32,949 nucleotides of DNA, taken from Prevotellaceae bacterium UBA1743. GTDB taxonomy: Bacteria > Bacteroidota > Bacteroidia > Bacteroidales > Bacteroidaceae. Location: assembly GCA_002314945.1 (NCBI GenBank), contig DCHV01000065.1, positions 1 to 32,949 on the forward strand, written 5' to 3'. Below are positions 23,032 through 31,995 of this stretch, piece after piece; the first letter of the stretch is position 1; each line of letters begins with the position of its first letter. A program made the translations under genes and the position numbers. Below the pieces are notes generated by a model, which was not told where the DNA came from, did no database searches, and was given only the letters and a program-made list of their open reading frames with translations.

Positions 23032-24018
23032 TTACAGCAAATCCAAGCTACGGAGATAATCCGTACTCTTAGATACGCCTTCCAGACGTGAGAGACCTTC
23101 ACAAGGCTCATCCTGTTCCACGCATAGCCACTGGCTTCCACCTTCTATGGCAGCCTTTATCACATTAGGCATATCCAACTGACCCATGCCTAAGGGACGG
23201 TATTCGAAGGAACCAGAATCATCCTTCATGCTGTTGTCCGTACTGATACCAATCAAGGCGTATGGAGCAGTCTTCAGTGTGCCCTCCAACTTGTAGTCCT
23301 TGAGATGTACTACGGGACAGTTGCCAGCATATTTCTTGAGATATTCCACAGGACACTGACCTGAGTAAGACACCCAGCATACGTCTATCTCATTCTGGAG
23401 ATTCTCACGTGGATTGCTCTCAAACATCAGGTCGTAGCCCAATTTTCCATTGCCAGTATCTACAAACTCGAAGTCATGGTTGTGATAGAGCAATTGGAAA
23501 CCTGCCTGATTGACCTGTGCACCAATTTCACCCAACTTAGCCACCGTAGCCTTAAACTTTTCCAAGTCAATACCAGGACGGCTCGCTTCATCCATGTAGG
23601 GGAATACCAAATATTGTACGCCTAATGTGGTGTAGTCCTGAATCACCTGCCCGATATTGTCAATCATTGACTGGAATGGCACATGACTACTGAAAGGAGT
23701 CAGATGCAGCTCAGTACAAATCTGCTTCACCTGTACCATCGTGTTACCATAGTATTCGTTGTAGAATTCCACACCATGATAACCCATCTCGTGTATAGCT
23801 TTCAGCGTACCATAGAAATCCTTTTCCAGGTCTGTACGCACGCTATACAACTGTACACCTACCGGGAGTTTCTTAGCAAACATGGGAGTTTCATCCGACT
23901 TGCCACAACTACCTTTTTCACATTCTTTCTTAGGACATGTACATGCGCCCAAGGAAAGGAGAGCAGCACTACTTGCCATTGTCTTGAGGAATTGTCCTCT
24001 TGTCACTTTCATAGACAT
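23032..24018 (-). CDS. exported sugar phosphate isomerase/epimerase-like lipoprotein
   Basis: This 328-residue protein (or 326 from the second Met) begins with a lipoprotein signal whose lipobox 'LSLGAC' places the lipidated Cys near residue 26. The remainder is a xylose-isomerase-like TIM barrel: 'LPVGVQLYSVRTDLEKDF', 'GYHGVEFY', 'LLYHNHDFEF', 'CWVSYSGQCP' and 'CVEQDEPCEG'. Enzymes of this fold isomerise or epimerise sugars with a divalent metal bound by Glu, Asp and His. The lipid anchor suggests action in the periplasm on free or keto-sugars. It is the last gene of the GH95 operon, 28 bp after the propeller gene. Confidence 0.85.
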   Translation of the reverse strand: MSMKVTRGQFLKTMASSAALLSLGACTCPKKECEKGSCGKSDETPMFAKKLPVGVQLYSVRTDLEKDFYGTLKAIHEMGYHGVEFYNEYYGNTMVQVKQICTELHLTPFSSHVPFQSMIDNIGQVIQDYTTLGVQYLVFPYMDEASRPGIDLEKFKATVAKLGEIGAQVNQAGFQLLYHNHDFEFVDTGNGKLGYDLMFESNPRENLQNEIDVCWVSYSGQCPVEYLKKYAGNCPVVHLKDYKLEGTLKTAPYALIGISTDNSMKDDSGSFEYRPLGMGQLDMPNVIKAAIEGGSQWLCVEQDEPCEGLSRLEGVSKSTDYLRSLDLL

Positions 24019-24046
24019 ATTGTTTTATATTTATTGATGATACAAA

Positions 24047-25108
24047 TCATTTGCTTGTCGCTACGGCAATGCCACGATGTCCCTGGGTGTCACAGGCACA
24101 ATAGAAGTGATAGGTTACTCCCTTCCATTGTACCACCCAACTCTTGTGGGCATATAGATTGTCGTATTCCTCTGTGGGATATATCAGGTCCTCACCTTCC
24201 CATGCATACCAGTGAATCAAGTCACGACTACAAGCAAACGTATTGTATGCTTGATAGGGCTTAGAGGGTTCAAAAGCGCGGAAATGGAACATCACATACA
24301 GGTCGCCTATCTTCTGAATCTGAGGGTCGCCTGTGATGGTATGATCCACTTCATGTGCCAACACAGGATTGTCAGCATAGCGTGTCCATGTCTTCAGGTC
24401 GTCAGAGAAAGCCATTCCGATACGTTCTGCATAGAATCCGTTCTCAGGATTAACACCAGCCGCATTGTAATACATCACGTATTTATGACCAGTAATCTTC
24501 TCTGAGTCGTGAATGATATGGCTCTTGTATTGCTTTGCCGATTCAAACCATTGACGATTCTCATCTGCTGGATTCAGAACGGGTGTGTCCATTGACTCCC
24601 ATTCTACGGCTTGCTCGGGATGTTCTGTACCAGCCATACCTATCGACAAGAGGCCTGCCTCGTATCCCTCGGAGTTGCCTGCAATATAGGTCATCCAGTA
24701 TTTGCCATCCACCTTCTCCAGTTCGTAACTACCACCCCACTCCATATCTTGAAGAGCAGGATATCCTGCACGCTGACATGCATCGTATGCACCATCACGA
24801 TAACTGAGAATCTTTCCCTTGTTGGTCCAATTCAGAAGGTCATCACTCTCCGCGAGATATGTTTCATACCCTTTTCCATCGAAGGCGATATACATCATAT
24901 ACCATTTGCCATTATGACGAAACACACCTGGGCTATCAGTAAGGTAATCGGGATTATCAGGATGTATCACTACCCCATGTTTCACAGGAGTCTTCACCTG
25001 TTCATATACCGATTGCATCTCCTCTTGTGTGACAGGAGCACTTCTATCTATCTTTTTACACGCGCACAACGCGAGGGCGAGAATAGCTACACAAAATATA
25101 TTTTTCAT
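24047..25108 (-). CDS. GH43/GH130-like five-bladed beta-propeller lipoprotein
   Basis: This 353-residue lipoprotein carries a signal with lipobox 'LALCAC' and is lipidated near residue 17. Blade-like repeats follow: 'DSPGVFRHNGKWYMMYIAFD', 'YLAESDDLLNWTNKGKIL', 'GMAFSDDLKTWTRY', 'GDPQIQKIGDLYVMFHF' and 'CSRDLIHWY'. This pattern is shared by GH43, GH62, GH117 and GH130-type enzymes, so the exact family and the catalytic carboxylates are left open. It lies 2 bp after the transporter fusion gene, which argues for a shared substrate. It probably trims a sugar at the cell surface or in the periplasm. Confidence 0.75.
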   Translation of the reverse strand: MKNIFCVAILALALCACKKIDRSAPVTQEEMQSVYEQVKTPVKHGVVIHPDNPDYLTDSPGVFRHNGKWYMMYIAFDGKGYETYLAESDDLLNWTNKGKILSYRDGAYDACQRAGYPALQDMEWGGSYELEKVDGKYWMTYIAGNSEGYEAGLLSIGMAGTEHPEQAVEWESMDTPVLNPADENRQWFESAKQYKSHIIHDSEKITGHKYVMYYNAAGVNPENGFYAERIGMAFSDDLKTWTRYADNPVLAHEVDHTITGDPQIQKIGDLYVMFHFRAFEPSKPYQAYNTFACSRDLIHWYAWEGEDLIYPTEEYDNLYAHKSWVVQWKGVTYHFYCACDTQGHRGIAVATSK

Positions 25109-25110
25109 CT

Positions 25111-27234
25111 TTATAATAAGGATATCAGTAATTCGGATAAAACAATCACCACTACTGAAAACAGCAGGCTAAACAAGCGTGCCGACAGAGCACTCTTCCC
25201 TTCGAAAGAGAAATCGGATGCACAAGCCAAGCCGAATGAATGTACTGCAGATACGAGTGGAGCAACACAAGCTGAAGACAAGATAACCAACGCTAATGAT
25301 GGAAAACGTGACAACATATAGTACACGCCCACACATTCAGGTCTATTCAAAGTTATGTCGAAAGCCGTGTTGTCAGAAGCAAAATAGGCAAACATACCAG
25401 TTCCTACCATGAGGAGCACAAGAACGATGAGTACACTCAGAACTCCAGCAAACAGGAAACCTCGAGAAGCCACTTGATGGTTCGTATTCAGCCCATAATG
25501 GCGCCATACCGTTTGATCGCCTCCCATTAGCATGATAGCATACAACAAGCCACATACGGACAGAACACAAGGACTGATGGACTTACACAAGACGGTTTCG
25601 CTTAGCAAACTGAATTTTGTAGCGCCTGAGTTCAGGAGGCCATTCAATCCATCGGCACATCCCGTTATCAGAGTTATCAGAAGAATAATCATCCCCACCA
25701 ATAATACGATACACGAGAGCGTCTGCAAACCAACAATAGCCTTCATGCCGCCCACTGTTGCATAGAACGCAGCAAACAAGCCAAAGACGAAGATGAAAAC
25801 AAGGGGTGATATGCCTGTGATGGAATACAGTATATACGCGGGTAGAGCAAGGAGCAATACCGCACGCAACAGGATAAACAACATCCAGCAGACAGAGACG
25901 GTTCTTCTTACGCAGGCAGAGGAACAAATTCCCAACTTGTCATACACGCTTGTCTTTTCGGTACCTATCCATAAGTTTCCGAAATATCTGCCAGCCAATG
26001 GAACAACAAAGAGCAGAGGAAGATAGAACCACAGAGAAGACCAAGAGGAAGCAAAGGATGCTGTGGGTATCAGAATGAGCGAGATGGTGCTCAGTATCGT
26101 CATGCTAAGGCTCATACCAATTGCCCACCAAGGCGTATTCTCGTCACCCAGGAAATACATCTTCCTACTATTTGTGCGATGCAACCATGCGAAGACCAAC
26201 AAAGCGAGCAGAAATACACATAGTACCGTAACACTCATACCATTCAGGCGGCAAGTACTCAGGAACTGCACCACCGAAATATCATCCGTGAACGTATCTT
26301 TCTGTGTCTCGCCTCCTGCCAGATAGAAATAGTCGCGACAGGGAGTGAGTGTAGCATAGCAACGGGCAAAGGAAGGATTACCCTCCATAGTACTCCACGT
26401 ATCAGTATAGGTGTTATAGACCAATATCTTGTCTTCGCATTTACCAGACAAATCCTTACCTCCGATAAAGACCACGCTACAGAATCCTACAGAAACACCC
26501 GTAGCGCCCATGCCAGGCACCTGAGCAGAGTCAGGCACAGGAAGACTTTCCCATTCCAACGAACGAAGATTCAATCTCAGTACACTACGATGCAGGACGG
26601 GAGAGCTTGCATCCTCACCTGCCTGATATCCACCGAAAACATAGAGACAAGGACCTGTCACACTATTCTGTACCACAGCTACCGACTGAAGACGCGCTTT
26701 GTCGGGAATTGGAGTCAGTTTCTCCCATACTTTACCATCTGGCCAAGCCAGACGATACACATCCGTATTGGCACAACTGTCCGATTCACCTCCTACGGCA
26801 TATATATATTCTCCATCCCAGGCTGCAGACAGATACTTGAGTTGGACAGGCATAGCTGTCAGATTCACACGTCCCGAGTGGTCATATTGATTGCAGAAAT
26901 TACGATGATCACGATGGTCGATATGCTTCTGCCAAATAGCCTGAGCAAATACATATTCATCCGCGGCACCTCCCAGACAAACAGCTCCTTGCGGTACACT
27001 TACGGAAGCACCATATGCCTGAGGATAATACTTGGGTATCACACCACGATATTGCGTCATCGTGTAGTTGAATCCGCCCCATGTCCACAACTCATCATTC
27101 ACAATACCTGCATAGTGTCCTGCCATAGGTTTGGACATAGGCACTACAGGTACCACATGAAGTTCGGTTTGTGCCTTGGCCAGGGAGGCAAGCATCAAGG
27201 CAAGAATGAAGAAAATATTTCTGAATATTCTCAT
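25111..27234 (-). CDS. Kelch (NanM-like mutarotase) domain fused to sodium:solute symporter
   Basis: This 707-residue fusion has a signal peptide (about 1-21, 'ASLAKAQ'). Residues 25-325 form a Kelch beta-propeller ('YIYAVGGESDS', 'CLYVFGGYQAG', 'SVVFIGGKDLSG', 'YFYLAGGE') of the cyclically permuted mutarotase type known from NanM. A linking helix (about 335-355) leads to a sodium:solute symporter domain of roughly a dozen helices (370-707). The propeller would sit in the periplasm, presenting the right sugar anomer to its own transporter. Comparable fusions exist in Bacteroidota and Planctomycetes for sialic-acid-like sugars; the substrate here is more likely the product of the neighbouring glycosidases. 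It is 32 bp after the GH95 gene. Confidence 0.85.
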   Translation of the reverse strand: MRIFRNIFFILALMLASLAKAQTELHVVPVVPMSKPMAGHYAGIVNDELWTWGGFNYTMTQYRGVIPKYYPQAYGASVSVPQGAVCLGGAADEYVFAQAIWQKHIDHRDHRNFCNQYDHSGRVNLTAMPVQLKYLSAAWDGEYIYAVGGESDSCANTDVYRLAWPDGKVWEKLTPIPDKARLQSVAVVQNSVTGPCLYVFGGYQAGEDASSPVLHRSVLRLNLRSLEWESLPVPDSAQVPGMGATGVSVGFCSVVFIGGKDLSGKCEDKILVYNTYTDTWSTMEGNPSFARCYATLTPCRDYFYLAGGETQKDTFTDDISVVQFLSTCRLNGMSVTVLCVFLLALLVFAWLHRTNSRKMYFLGDENTPWWAIGMSLSMTILSTISLILIPTASFASSWSSLWFYLPLLFVVPLAGRYFGNLWIGTEKTSVYDKLGICSSACVRRTVSVCWMLFILLRAVLLLALPAYILYSITGISPLVFIFVFGLFAAFYATVGGMKAIVGLQTLSCIVLLVGMIILLITLITGCADGLNGLLNSGATKFSLLSETVLCKSISPCVLSVCGLLYAIMLMGGDQTVWRHYGLNTNHQVASRGFLFAGVLSVLIVLVLLMVGTGMFAYFASDNTAFDITLNRPECVGVYYMLSRFPSLALVILSSACVAPLVSAVHSFGLACASDFSFEGKSALSARLFSLLFSVVVIVLSELLISLL

Positions 27235-27266
27235 GACAAGTTCTGTTCTTCTTCGAGGGTATATTC

Positions 27267-29729
27267 TTATTTACTTATCACATACGATTTGCCTTTCTCT
27301 GTGGAGAATGTGATAACGTCTCCTTCCACTTTCACGTCATCTACATTCTTTCCCTCCTTGGAAGTAACCTTGTAGTTGCTTGCATTGGGGTAACGTACAG
27401 CACATGGCATACCGGCATCACTACGGATGACAGCCTCTTGCAGTACGCCTTCCTTCCATGTCTGATCCACCTGGAAGTTACCAATAGCACGAAGGCCTGT
27501 GATATGACCGTCCTTCCATACTGAAGGCAATGCAGGCAGCAGTTGTAGCGTATCTGTATGGCTCTGCAGAAGCATCTCGGCAATACCGGCACAAACACCG
27601 AAGTTCCCGTCAATCTGGAAGGGGGGATGTGCGTCGAAGAGGTTGTAGTACAAGCCACCACCCGTATTGTAGTTCACAGCACCATTCTTCGTGTTGTGAT
27701 GCAAGGCATTGTGCAGTATCAGATGAGCGTGATCGCCATCCAAGGCACGTGCCCAGAAGTTCAACTTCCATCCCATAGACCATCCCGTAGCCTCATCACC
27801 ACGCAGACGCAGAGAGTTCACGGCTGGTTCGAAATAGGGACTCGAGGGAGTGATTTCGTCCAAGGGATAGAGAGCCATCAGATGACTCAGGTGACGGTGA
27901 GAGGGATCAGAGCTCACATCGTACGTCTCGTATTTCCATTCGCGCAATAGCAGGTCGCCCTTATTCACGCCAAAGCGGGGATTCGTCCAAGCAGTATTCT
28001 TTGCTTCATTGGCTGTGTATTCCTCGGTATGCAGACCTTGGTCGGTCTTGGCCAAATAGTTCTCCAGTTGTGCCACATCCTCCTGCGTGAGTCCACATGC
28101 CTCTATACCAAGGATATCCACACTCTTCCTTACATCCATCAGCAATGAATAGATGAGCTGTTGTGCATGAGCCGTCGCATCCTCCGATGTATGGCTTTGT
28201 TCGGGTGAGAATTCATTGGGAGCTACGAATGTGCCATCTGGCGCGATACCAAGGTAATCACAACCGCGATCCTCTATCATACGCTCCATCCAGAACTGAA
28301 CACATTGCCACATTACGGGGAAGGCACGCTTCAGGAAATCCTTATCGAGGGTGTAACGGTAGTGCTGCCACAGGTGACTGCAATACCAGGCATTGGCTAC
28401 GAAATAGTTGTTACCCCACAACGTCATACCACCCATGATGTCATTCTCGGTGAAACAAGTCCATCCGTGCTGCACTCCGGCATACTGGCGTGCCACTCCC
28501 TGCCAACTCTCACGCTGAGAGAGGTTGATGATGTAATCCAGGTAGTTCATGTGCAGTTCACTCAGGTTGGTAGGTTCTGTGGGCCAATAGTTCATCTGCA
28601 CGTTGATGTTGCTGTGGATGTCAGACCCCCAGGGCGCATCGTCCATATTGTTCCACAAGCCCTGCAGATTGCTCGGTACACCTCCACCCACACGATTACA
28701 GCCAATGGCGAGATAGCGTCCGTAGGCGAAATACAACTGTTCGAGGAAGAGGGCGAAAGGCTCCGTTCCCTTCACGTTTTGGTCGGGTGTATTGTAGGCA
28801 TCTATCATCTCATCCGTGGCAAGAGAGCAATTGGAGGCACCCTCCAACTTGAAATCCACACGCCCCATCAATTCGCGGAAGGATTCCACATGATCCTTCA
28901 CGATATTCTTCCAACTGCGTTGTGCCGTCTTCTCCACATAGCGATCCAGCGTCTGGTACATGCTGTCTGTAGTACCGAGGAATGTAGGACTGGTGATGTC
29001 GAAGTCGGTGGTTCCGGAAAGAACCAGCTTCACCTCCTTGGCACCACGTACCTCCACGCTTTGTCCGTCCTCAGACAGGGCGATGTTTCCCCCCGAAGGA
29101 ACTACCTGGAAACGTGCGGCAAAGGAGATTGACTCCAGTTTTCCCGAGAAGCGTCCGTTGCCTTCTGCATCATAATTCACCTTCTCCACATTCAGGGCAG
29201 CAGCTGGTTTCATGGAGAAGGCCAAGTTCAGGTCATTCTCGCCTTCAGCCTTGTAGAGAGCCACCACGGCACCATCCGTACGCGAGGCAAGATAGCGACG
29301 TGTATAGGAAGTCTTTCCATCTTCCGACGTATAGTTGACACCACCTACGGCATCTTCCAGATTCAGATAGCGCACATAGTCCTTGGCACCTGAGGGTGTC
29401 AGGTCGCGCACAAAGAGTGAACCGAAGTTCATGTATCGTCCACGTGATCCGATTGCGTATGGTTTTCCCATCCAGAGAGTTTTCTCATTGAACTGGATTT
29501 CATCATTCTCCACACCTCCGAACAGGCAGGCACCAAACTGTCCATTACCAATAGGCAAGGAATACTCCATCCATGCATTTCCTCCACCTGGTTCGTCAGC
29601 CGACTGACGATACCAGAGCGTCAGCGGATGCTCTGGGTTGAAGTCCGTTACATACTCGTCATTCCCCGAGCAAGCGGAAAAGATGCTCAGGAATGCTACA
29701 CCAACAAATAGATTTCTTGTATATTTCAT
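27267..29729 (-). CDS. GH95 alpha-L-fucosidase-type lipoprotein
   Basis: This 820-residue enzyme has a lipoprotein signal (lipobox 'FSAC'). The N-terminal beta domain opens 'LWYRQSADEP' and 'YSLPIGNGQFGACLFGG'. The helical barrel carries the family blocks 'GVPSNLQGLWN', 'NINVQMNYWPTEPTNLSE', 'HLSHLMALYPL' and 'FQIDGNFGVCAGIAEMLLQ'. GH95 members are mainly inverting alpha-1,2-L-fucosidases, with some alpha-L-galactosidases. The catalytic Asn and Asp are expected in the 'NVQMNYWP' and 'QIDGNFG' blocks. The frame opens at 29837, but those 36 codons cross the promoter; the Met before the signal peptide (29729) is the start. It heads the minus-strand operon. Confidence 0.92.
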   Translation of the reverse strand: MKYTRNLFVGVAFLSIFSACSGNDEYVTDFNPEHPLTLWYRQSADEPGGGNAWMEYSLPIGNGQFGACLFGGVENDEIQFNEKTLWMGKPYAIGSRGRYMNFGSLFVRDLTPSGAKDYVRYLNLEDAVGGVNYTSEDGKTSYTRRYLASRTDGAVVALYKAEGENDLNLAFSMKPAAALNVEKVNYDAEGNGRFSGKLESISFAARFQVVPSGGNIALSEDGQSVEVRGAKEVKLVLSGTTDFDITSPTFLGTTDSMYQTLDRYVEKTAQRSWKNIVKDHVESFRELMGRVDFKLEGASNCSLATDEMIDAYNTPDQNVKGTEPFALFLEQLYFAYGRYLAIGCNRVGGGVPSNLQGLWNNMDDAPWGSDIHSNINVQMNYWPTEPTNLSELHMNYLDYIINLSQRESWQGVARQYAGVQHGWTCFTENDIMGGMTLWGNNYFVANAWYCSHLWQHYRYTLDKDFLKRAFPVMWQCVQFWMERMIEDRGCDYLGIAPDGTFVAPNEFSPEQSHTSEDATAHAQQLIYSLLMDVRKSVDILGIEACGLTQEDVAQLENYLAKTDQGLHTEEYTANEAKNTAWTNPRFGVNKGDLLLREWKYETYDVSSDPSHRHLSHLMALYPLDEITPSSPYFEPAVNSLRLRGDEATGWSMGWKLNFWARALDGDHAHLILHNALHHNTKNGAVNYNTGGGLYYNLFDAHPPFQIDGNFGVCAGIAEMLLQSHTDTLQLLPALPSVWKDGHITGLRAIGNFQVDQTWKEGVLQEAVIRSDAGMPCAVRYPNASNYKVTSKEGKNVDDVKVEGDVITFSTEKGKSYVISK

Positions 29730-29752
29730 AATAAAAACATTATTTTCAGCCA

Positions 29753-29784
29753 CAAAAGTAGTGAATAAAAATGTATTATGCAAA
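29753..29784 (-). promoter_or_regulatory. promoter of the GH95 operon
   Basis: On the minus strand TTTG (29784-29781), a 20-bp spacer and TACTTTTG (29760-29753) match the Bacteroidota consensus. The GH95 ATG lies 23 bp downstream. No regulator gene is adjacent. Confidence 0.85.
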
Positions 29785-30089
29785 TAGAGAGGAGAGAAAT
29801 CACGGACATTCAAATCGTCTGTGTCGTTTTTGTACAAAAAAAAGATTTCAAGAATTGGTTAAAAGTAGTTGATCTACTTCAGATTTTTCAGGAAAATATG
29901 GAGTGGCACTTCAAATTTTCATAGAAAATCTGTACAAAGGAAAGGGCTCAAAGGATGAGTGATGTTAAAATATTTTATCTATATTACTTTATTGGGAAAC
30001 AAAGAAAAGTAAGGAGTATTTGTTCTAAGAATTATGAGCAGTTTTCGCACACAAACGCATAAATTTCAGTGGGATGAATAAGAGAAATA

Positions 30090-30260
30090 CGCAGGTTTCA
30101 CGACAGATATTCGCAGGTGAAACGAAAATCGTGTAACTACACCGATAAATTCGTGTAACTACAAGAAAAAATCCGTGTAACTACAGAAATTTATCCTTGT
30201 AGTTACACGGTTTTTGTTTCTCCACGGAATTTCTCTCTTACTTCCTCGGAATTTCCGGAA
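30090..30260. repeat. array of short repeat pairs and triplets with 22-bp periodicity
   Basis: Three different motifs each recur at exactly 22 bp. CGCAGGT is at 30090 and 30112. CGTGTAACTACA is at 30130, 30152 and 30174, with the inverted copy TGTAGTTACACGG at 30198-30210. CGGAATTTC is at 30225 and 30247. GTTTCAC (30095-30101) and GTGAAAC (30117-30123) also form an inverted pair. The spacer sequences vary while the 22-bp register (two helical turns) is kept within each group. Confidence 0.85.
30164..30220. terminator. bidirectional intrinsic terminator
   Basis: CCGTGTAACTACA (30173-30185) and TGTAGTTACACGG (30198-30210) form a perfect 13-bp stem with a 12-nt loop. On the plus strand TTTTTGTTTC follows. 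On the minus strand GATTTTTTCT follows (30172-30163). Its likely job is to end the minus-strand FN3/FISUMP mRNA, about 150 bp past that gene's stop, shielding the GH95 promoter. Confidence 0.75.
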
Positions 30261-30363
30261 ACAGACGCTCAAACTTCTGAATTCAGAAAGGCAGAAATGG
30301 AGAATTGCATGGAGGGAAATGGTGCAGGATTGTTCTCTGTGCTTTGGCTGGCACTACATTTTG

Positions 30364-31995
30364 TTATGGGCAAACGGGACGAACAGATTGACCAACGTAT
30401 CGGTAGGTATCGCCCCTACCGCCACAAAAATTGGAATGAAAACTCATATTGTATGCGATGTAATCATAGTCAGAATTCAACGTACTTGGCCAGTAGTAGC
30501 CCCACGTGCCTTCTCCGATGATTTCGTCATCATCCCACCACCTACTACCTCCAGCTGGAAGAAAAATGCAATTACCATTCGTCCTTGAACTCACTTTATA
30601 TCCTATTACACCATTCAGCGTAGTCCAAGTCCAATCACACTTTTCTATTAGTTCTTCAAACTCGGATATAGTCGGCATACGCCATGGTGCTCCCCAGTTG
30701 ACTGTGGCAGCATCATTTTCAGAACTAAGTATCCGTTTACCTCCATGATTGTTGTAGTTAGAAAAGTTGGAATCACTGCCATTTACAGAATCGAAATAGG
30801 TATTCCAATCATACTGTGCCTTTGGTCGCGTTTCGCCCCAAGCAAGGTACCAACCGTAATCCTCGGGTGCAGAGGCTCCAATATTAAAGGATGCCCACTT
30901 GACAGAAAGACCGAGATCAACTGCCATAATACCTTTTTCGCTATCTCTAATTACAACCGCACCGTAGTGTGCTATCCCATCTATCTTCACGTAAGCACGA
31001 TAATAGTAAATGCCAGCATAAATGAATGGCGGTGTTATGACATAGCAATTACCATCATCTAGTTCATTACTACTAGCTATAAAATCATTGACTGTCGGCT
31101 GTTCGTTGTCACGACTCCAGCATAGTCCAACTTCCAACGTTCGATACGCCCCACCGCCGATAGTAAGGCGGGAACGGACATTCCCGTCGGCATCCATCTC
31201 ACCTGTCACCACCACATTATCCTCAAGCGTCTTGAATGAAGAAATCTGGCCATAACTAATCATCCCATTCACAACAGCATAAGGTCGATAATAATAGATA
31301 GTATTACCCATAAGCGCATAAAGCGTGGCTGTGTAGTTACCGTCAGCATCTTTTGTAGTTGCCTTAGATCTGAATTTTGTTGAATCTGGAGCAATTCCGA
31401 AACAGATGCCATATTCGCTCGGCGTAATATCTGAAGGCGCGTTGAACGAGGCTTTCGCTTTAGCACTAAAGCAAGTAACAGAAGTAACTTCGCCTGTTGT
31501 AAAGCCAAGTCTCTTGGTGGAAAAACTTCTCACTTTTCCATAAAACCAAAGACCGCTTTGATATACGAATGAACGATAGTAATATGTCGTGCCAGGACCA
31601 AGTTGACTCAAACCGATGATGTATTTTCCATCTTCGCTTACCAAATTTTTATCAATCGAAACTTTTTCACCATTACTCTTATTTGGAGTTCCCTCTGTAC
31701 AATAAATGACACCAATGCCAAGGTCTGTCGACTCGTTGTCGCGCACATTGTTGGCATAACCAATGATAGTTGCTGAGTTCTCGGTAATATTGATGGCATC
31801 TCCAGTCACAGTTGGGTCATCGGGATTATTTTCAACAGGTTCATTTTCTTTGTCGTCCCAAGTCACACTCTGTATTTCAGACACAAAGACATTCATTATT
31901 GATCCGTCCTTCATATTCACGTGCATCTGATTCTGTGCCTGCACGCTAAGCGCAATAGCCAATAGTGCTATCAATGTGGAAAAAAGTTTCTTCAT
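30364..31995 (-). CDS. secreted FN3-like repeat protein with C-terminal FISUMP-like domain
   Basis: The product has 543 residues, with a signal peptide (about 1-21, ending 'VQAQ') and a short 'MHVNMKDGSIMNVFVSEIQSVTW' module. Three beta-sandwich units of about 90 residues follow, each ending in a 'TYYYR...YG.v.SF' pattern, as in FN3-like domains of Bacteroidota surface proteins. From about residue 355 comes a domain starting 'VDLGLSVKWASFNIGA' and ending 'GQSVRPVCP', with 'WRMPTISEFEELI', 'GSRWWDDDEI' and 'GYYWPSTL'. This resembles the FISUMP/C-type-lectin-like domain. It is probably an adhesin or glycan-binding surface protein, not an enzyme. No C-terminal sorting signal is seen, although the overlapping upstream gene has one. 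Confidence 0.7.
   Translation of the reverse strand: MKKLFSTLIALLAIALSVQAQNQMHVNMKDGSIMNVFVSEIQSVTWDDKENEPVENNPDDPTVTGDAINITENSATIIGYANNVRDNESTDLGIGVIYCTEGTPNKSNGEKVSIDKNLVSEDGKYIIGLSQLGPGTTYYYRSFVYQSGLWFYGKVRSFSTKRLGFTTGEVTSVTCFSAKAKASFNAPSDITPSEYGICFGIAPDSTKFRSKATTKDADGNYTATLYALMGNTIYYYRPYAVVNGMISYGQISSFKTLEDNVVVTGEMDADGNVRSRLTIGGGAYRTLEVGLCWSRDNEQPTVNDFIASSNELDDGNCYVITPPFIYAGIYYYRAYVKIDGIAHYGAVVIRDSEKGIMAVDLGLSVKWASFNIGASAPEDYGWYLAWGETRPKAQYDWNTYFDSVNGSDSNFSNYNNHGGKRILSSENDAATVNWGAPWRMPTISEFEELIEKCDWTWTTLNGVIGYKVSSRTNGNCIFLPAGGSRWWDDDEIIGEGTWGYYWPSTLNSDYDYIAYNMSFHSNFCGGRGDTYRYVGQSVRPVCP

Larger units (their letters stand above)
29785..30363. other. AT-rich intergenic region with periodic repeats
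   Basis: No gene is seen between the GH95 promoter and the end of the FN3/FISUMP gene. The first 300 bp hold only minor palindromes (TTTTTGTACAAAAA at 29827-29840 and an AAGTAG/CTACTT hairpin at 29863-29879). The rest holds the 22-bp array at 30090-30260, a bidirectional terminator and the palindrome TTCTGAATTCAGAA at 30275-30288. A plus-strand ORF at 30214-30588 is rejected. Confidence 0.7.

Noticed and set aside
26590..27375. 261-codon plus-strand ORF opposite the Kelch-SSS gene
   Set aside because: It is a shadow of a conserved fusion protein, with no start signal or family resemblance.
28305..29132. 275-codon plus-strand ORF opposite the GH95 gene
   Set aside because: It is antisense to a well-supported enzyme and its His/Val/Arg-rich product has no domain features.
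30090..30260. CRISPR-like array
   Set aside because: Repeat motifs are only 7-13 bp, differ between groups, and recur at 22 bp; there are no conserved repeats of about 30 bp, no unique spacers of normal size and no cas genes.
30214..30588. 124-codon plus-strand ORF across the end of the FN3/FISUMP gene
   Set aside because: It starts inside the terminator T-run and overlaps the conserved C-terminal domain on the other strand.
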